DNA of 64,000 nucleotides, from the NCBI RefSeq assembly GCF_905171775.1, contig NC_053489.1, positions 151,799,142 through 151,863,141 of the forward strand, in the 5' to 3' direction. Under the pieces are notes generated by a model. That model was not told where the DNA came from. It ran no database searches and saw only the letters and a list, made by a program, of their open reading frames with translations. Shown here in pieces: positions 61,901 to 64,000 of this stretch (position 1 is the stretch's first letter; every line of letters starts with the position of its first letter). The translations under genes and the position numbers were made by a program. The DNA is from Rana temporaria (lineage: Eukaryota; Chordata; Amphibia; Anura; Ranidae).

Positions 61901-64000
61901 TTATTCAGTTACATCAGCATCAGGTGCTTGGTAGCTGTTGGTGATCCAAGCCTGATTAATTTTAATGAAGTTCAGTCGATCGACCGAGTCGGTGGAGAGG
62001 CGCACCCTGTGATCGGTTACAAAGCCTCCAGCAGCACTGAATGTGCGTTCTGAAAGAACGCTGAATGCAGGACAAGCCAGTAGCTCAATTGCGAACTGTG
62101 CAAGCTCTGGCCAGTGATCCATCCTCAAGACCCAGTAAGCCAGAGGATTTTTGTTGGTAAAGGTGTCCAAGTCTGATCTTGCCCCTAGGTATTCCCGCAC
62201 CATGTAAAACAAATGCTGGCAATGGTTGCTGAAACCGGTCATACTTTGGGGATGCGGACTAAAAAATTGTCTGAACGCATTGGTCAGACGGCCACCTTTT
62301 CCACCACTCCTTCTGTGACTGACCGAAGCCTTAGCAACACGTTGTCCAGGACCAGGATTTTGTAACCTCCCAGTCTCTGGGAACACGTTGCACAGACCTT
62401 TCTGCAAGGCCTCCCGAAGATGTTTCATCTTCTGATCCCTCTGTGCCGGCAAGGTAAGGTCCGCAACCTTACTCTTGTAACGTGGATCAAGGAGGGTTGC
62501 CAACCAGTAATGATTCCTCTCCTTGATAGCACGAATGCGAGGATCCTTCCGTAGGCTTTGCAAGATCAGGGAAGCCATACAACGTAGGTTTGCTGAGGCA
62601 TTCGGTGCAGAGTCCTCTGGGTCACTGAGGACGACATGATCCACAGCCACCTCGTCCCAGCCACGTACAAGTCCATGGGTTTCTTGGGACTGTAATTGAT
62701 CCCTTGAAGACTGCTGCTGATGCTGAGTGATAGGCTCCACCTCCATGCTGACACAATCCTCCTCCTCGTCCTCTTCCTGTGTGATAGGCGGGCAAGCAGG
62801 AACAATGTCTGGATAAAGGGGGCCTTGAGAGTTAAGGGAGTCCTCCTCTTCCTCCCTCTGTTTTGCCACAAGGACCCTGTCCATTATCCCACGCAGTGTG
62901 TGCTTCAACAGGTGAATAACAGGAACAGTGTCACTGATGCATGCACTGTCACTGCTCACCATCCTCGTGGGCCTCCTCAAATGGTGACAGGACAGTGCAT
63001 GCATCCCTGATTATGGCCCACTGGCATGGGGGGAAAAAACAAGCTCCCCTGACCCTGTCCTGCTGCTATATTGGCACAGATACTCATTGATGGTCCTCTG
63101 CTGTGTGTGCAGCCGCTGCAGCATGGCCAATGTAGAGTTCCACCTGGTGGGCATGTCACAGATTAGGCGGTTCTTGGGCAGGTTGTATTCCTTTTGGAGG
63201 CCTTCCAGCCGAGCACTGGCATTATATGACCGTCGGAAATGCACACAGACTTTCCTGGCCTGCTTCAGGACATCCTGTAAGCCCGGGTACCTGCCCAAGA
63301 ACCGCTGTACCACCAAGTTAAGGACATGAGCAAAACAGGGCACATGGGTCAGTTGTCCCTGTCGCAGGGCGGAGAGGAGGTTGGCCATTGTCGCAAACCA
63401 CCATTCCTGGCTTAAGCTGGCATGGCGTCAACCACCTCTGAGCCTGCCCCTGCAGAGCTGACAGAACCTCTGGCCCAGTGTGGCTCCTGTCCCCCAAGCA
63501 CACCAGCTCGAGCACCGCATGGCATCTCTTTGCCTGCATACCTGGGTAGCCCCTTGATTGCCTACGGAGCACCGCTGGTTCCAAGGACACATCAGCACAG
63601 GAAGAGGCCACAGAGGAAAAAGAAGAGGAGGGGGTGGAGGAGAGAGGTGTGTCACAACCAGTAGTAGCATTTTGGAGGCATAGTGGTGGAACAACCTCCA
63701 ACACTACTGTACCTTCTCCTGCGTCCTTCCCAGCTGCCAGCAGAGTCACCCAATGCGCCGTGAAAGATATGTAACATCCCTGTCCATGCCTGCTGGACCA
63801 TGAGTCAGCGGTAATATGCATCTTACCACTGACCGCCCTGTCCAGCGAGGCATGCACATTGCCTTCCACATGCTGGTAGAGAGCCGGAATCGCCTTTCCG
63901 TGAGAAAAAGTGGCATTTGGGAACTTGCCACTGTGCCAGAATGAATGAACTTCTGTGTGCATGTGCAGAAGTTGTGTTTTCCCCACCGGCCAATCAAGAC
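61901..64000 (-). pseudogene. hAT transposase (ZBED-like), one frameshift and one stop
   Basis: From the window edge the minus strand reads hAT transposase. HITADSWSSRHGQGCYISF holds the first catalytic Asp region and VVCDNG the second. A one-base deletion near 63375 shifts the frame; the next frame continues with LTHVPCFAHVLNLVVQRFLG and ICDMPTRWNSTLAMLQRL, both typical hAT blocks. A TAA at 63011-63013 interrupts the same frame, which continues open to 61901 with DPRYKSKVADL, an acidic Glu-rich loop (EEDEEEDCVSME) and the dimerisation domain LLACPAFSVLSERTFSAAGG. The N-terminal BED finger lies outside the window. Gene order puts the 140-bp array in its 3' UTR. Confidence 0.92.

Larger units (their letters stand above)
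58803..64000 (-). mobile_element. hAT element copy 2 with transposase, continues past window
   Basis: The left terminus TAGGGATGAGCCGAAC with GGTTTGC/GAACGTTCGCGCGAAC subterminal palindromes is at 58803. The element holds, left to right, a segment homologous to the flanks of the Harbinger insertion in copy 1, a long 140-bp array, and a minus-strand hAT transposase whose 5' part lies beyond 64000. It cuts a LINE relic on the left. The right end and TSD are outside the window. Confidence 0.88.

Overview
This window is non-coding, repeat-dense vertebrate DNA, most likely from an anuran and probably a ranid or related neobatrachian frog. The call rests on the repeat families I recognise: TTAA-flanked elements with a 'CCACTT...AAGTGG' end and a conserved core, PIF/Harbinger MITEs beginning GGCC(C/T)CRTACACACG, hAT ends beginning TAGGGATGAGC, and several Tc1 families. 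I see no convincing host exon, tRNA or rRNA. Every protein homology I can support belongs to a transposable element, and most open frames are read-through of tandem repeats or GC-rich MITEs.

The centrepiece is a 9.3 kb PIF/Harbinger element (27723-37025). It has matching terminal inverted repeats and three spliced genes: a DDE transposase (+, two exons, 406 aa), an intact Myb/SANT-like protein with an acidic repeat and coiled coil (-, three exons, 348 aa), and a MADF-type protein (+). The last two are divergent around a tandem-repeat intergenic region. The element sits inside a hAT element, and a second hAT copy in this window (from 58803) keeps the uninterrupted site, so the insertion and its 3-bp target duplication can be read directly. 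The transposase carries Lys where the family has its catalytic Glu, and the MADF gene has a frameshift and an inverted copy of its own DNA-binding exon before its poly(A) signal.

Layout: 1-5 kb unclassified DNA, a 30-bp minisatellite and a small hAT with a perfect TSD; 5-8.4 kb nested hATs, then a Tc1 relic holding a Harbinger MITE that itself holds a TTAA foldback; 9-11 kb a DIRS-like relic split by a TTAA element; 11.5-13.6 kb a hAT and a second TTAA element; 14.4-17.5 kb a foldback with a hammerhead-ribozyme-like core, a Gypsy integrase relic and a third TTAA element; 18.6-27 kb foldback elements, tandem arrays and a solo LTR; 27.5-38.5 kb hAT plus Harbinger; 39-50 kb LTRs and a run of Harbinger MITEs, two of which share the big element's subterminal motifs; 50-57 kb three different Tc1 relics and a chromodomain Gypsy with its 3' LTR; 57-58.8 kb MITEs and a LINE 3' end; 58.8-64 kb the left part of a hAT element with a broken minus-strand transposase and a 140-bp array interrupted by an 832-bp solo LTR.

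Many element boundaries are supported by target-site duplications read in the sequence. Superfamily names rest on protein motifs or TSD length. Family names, organism and age are inference without database searches.
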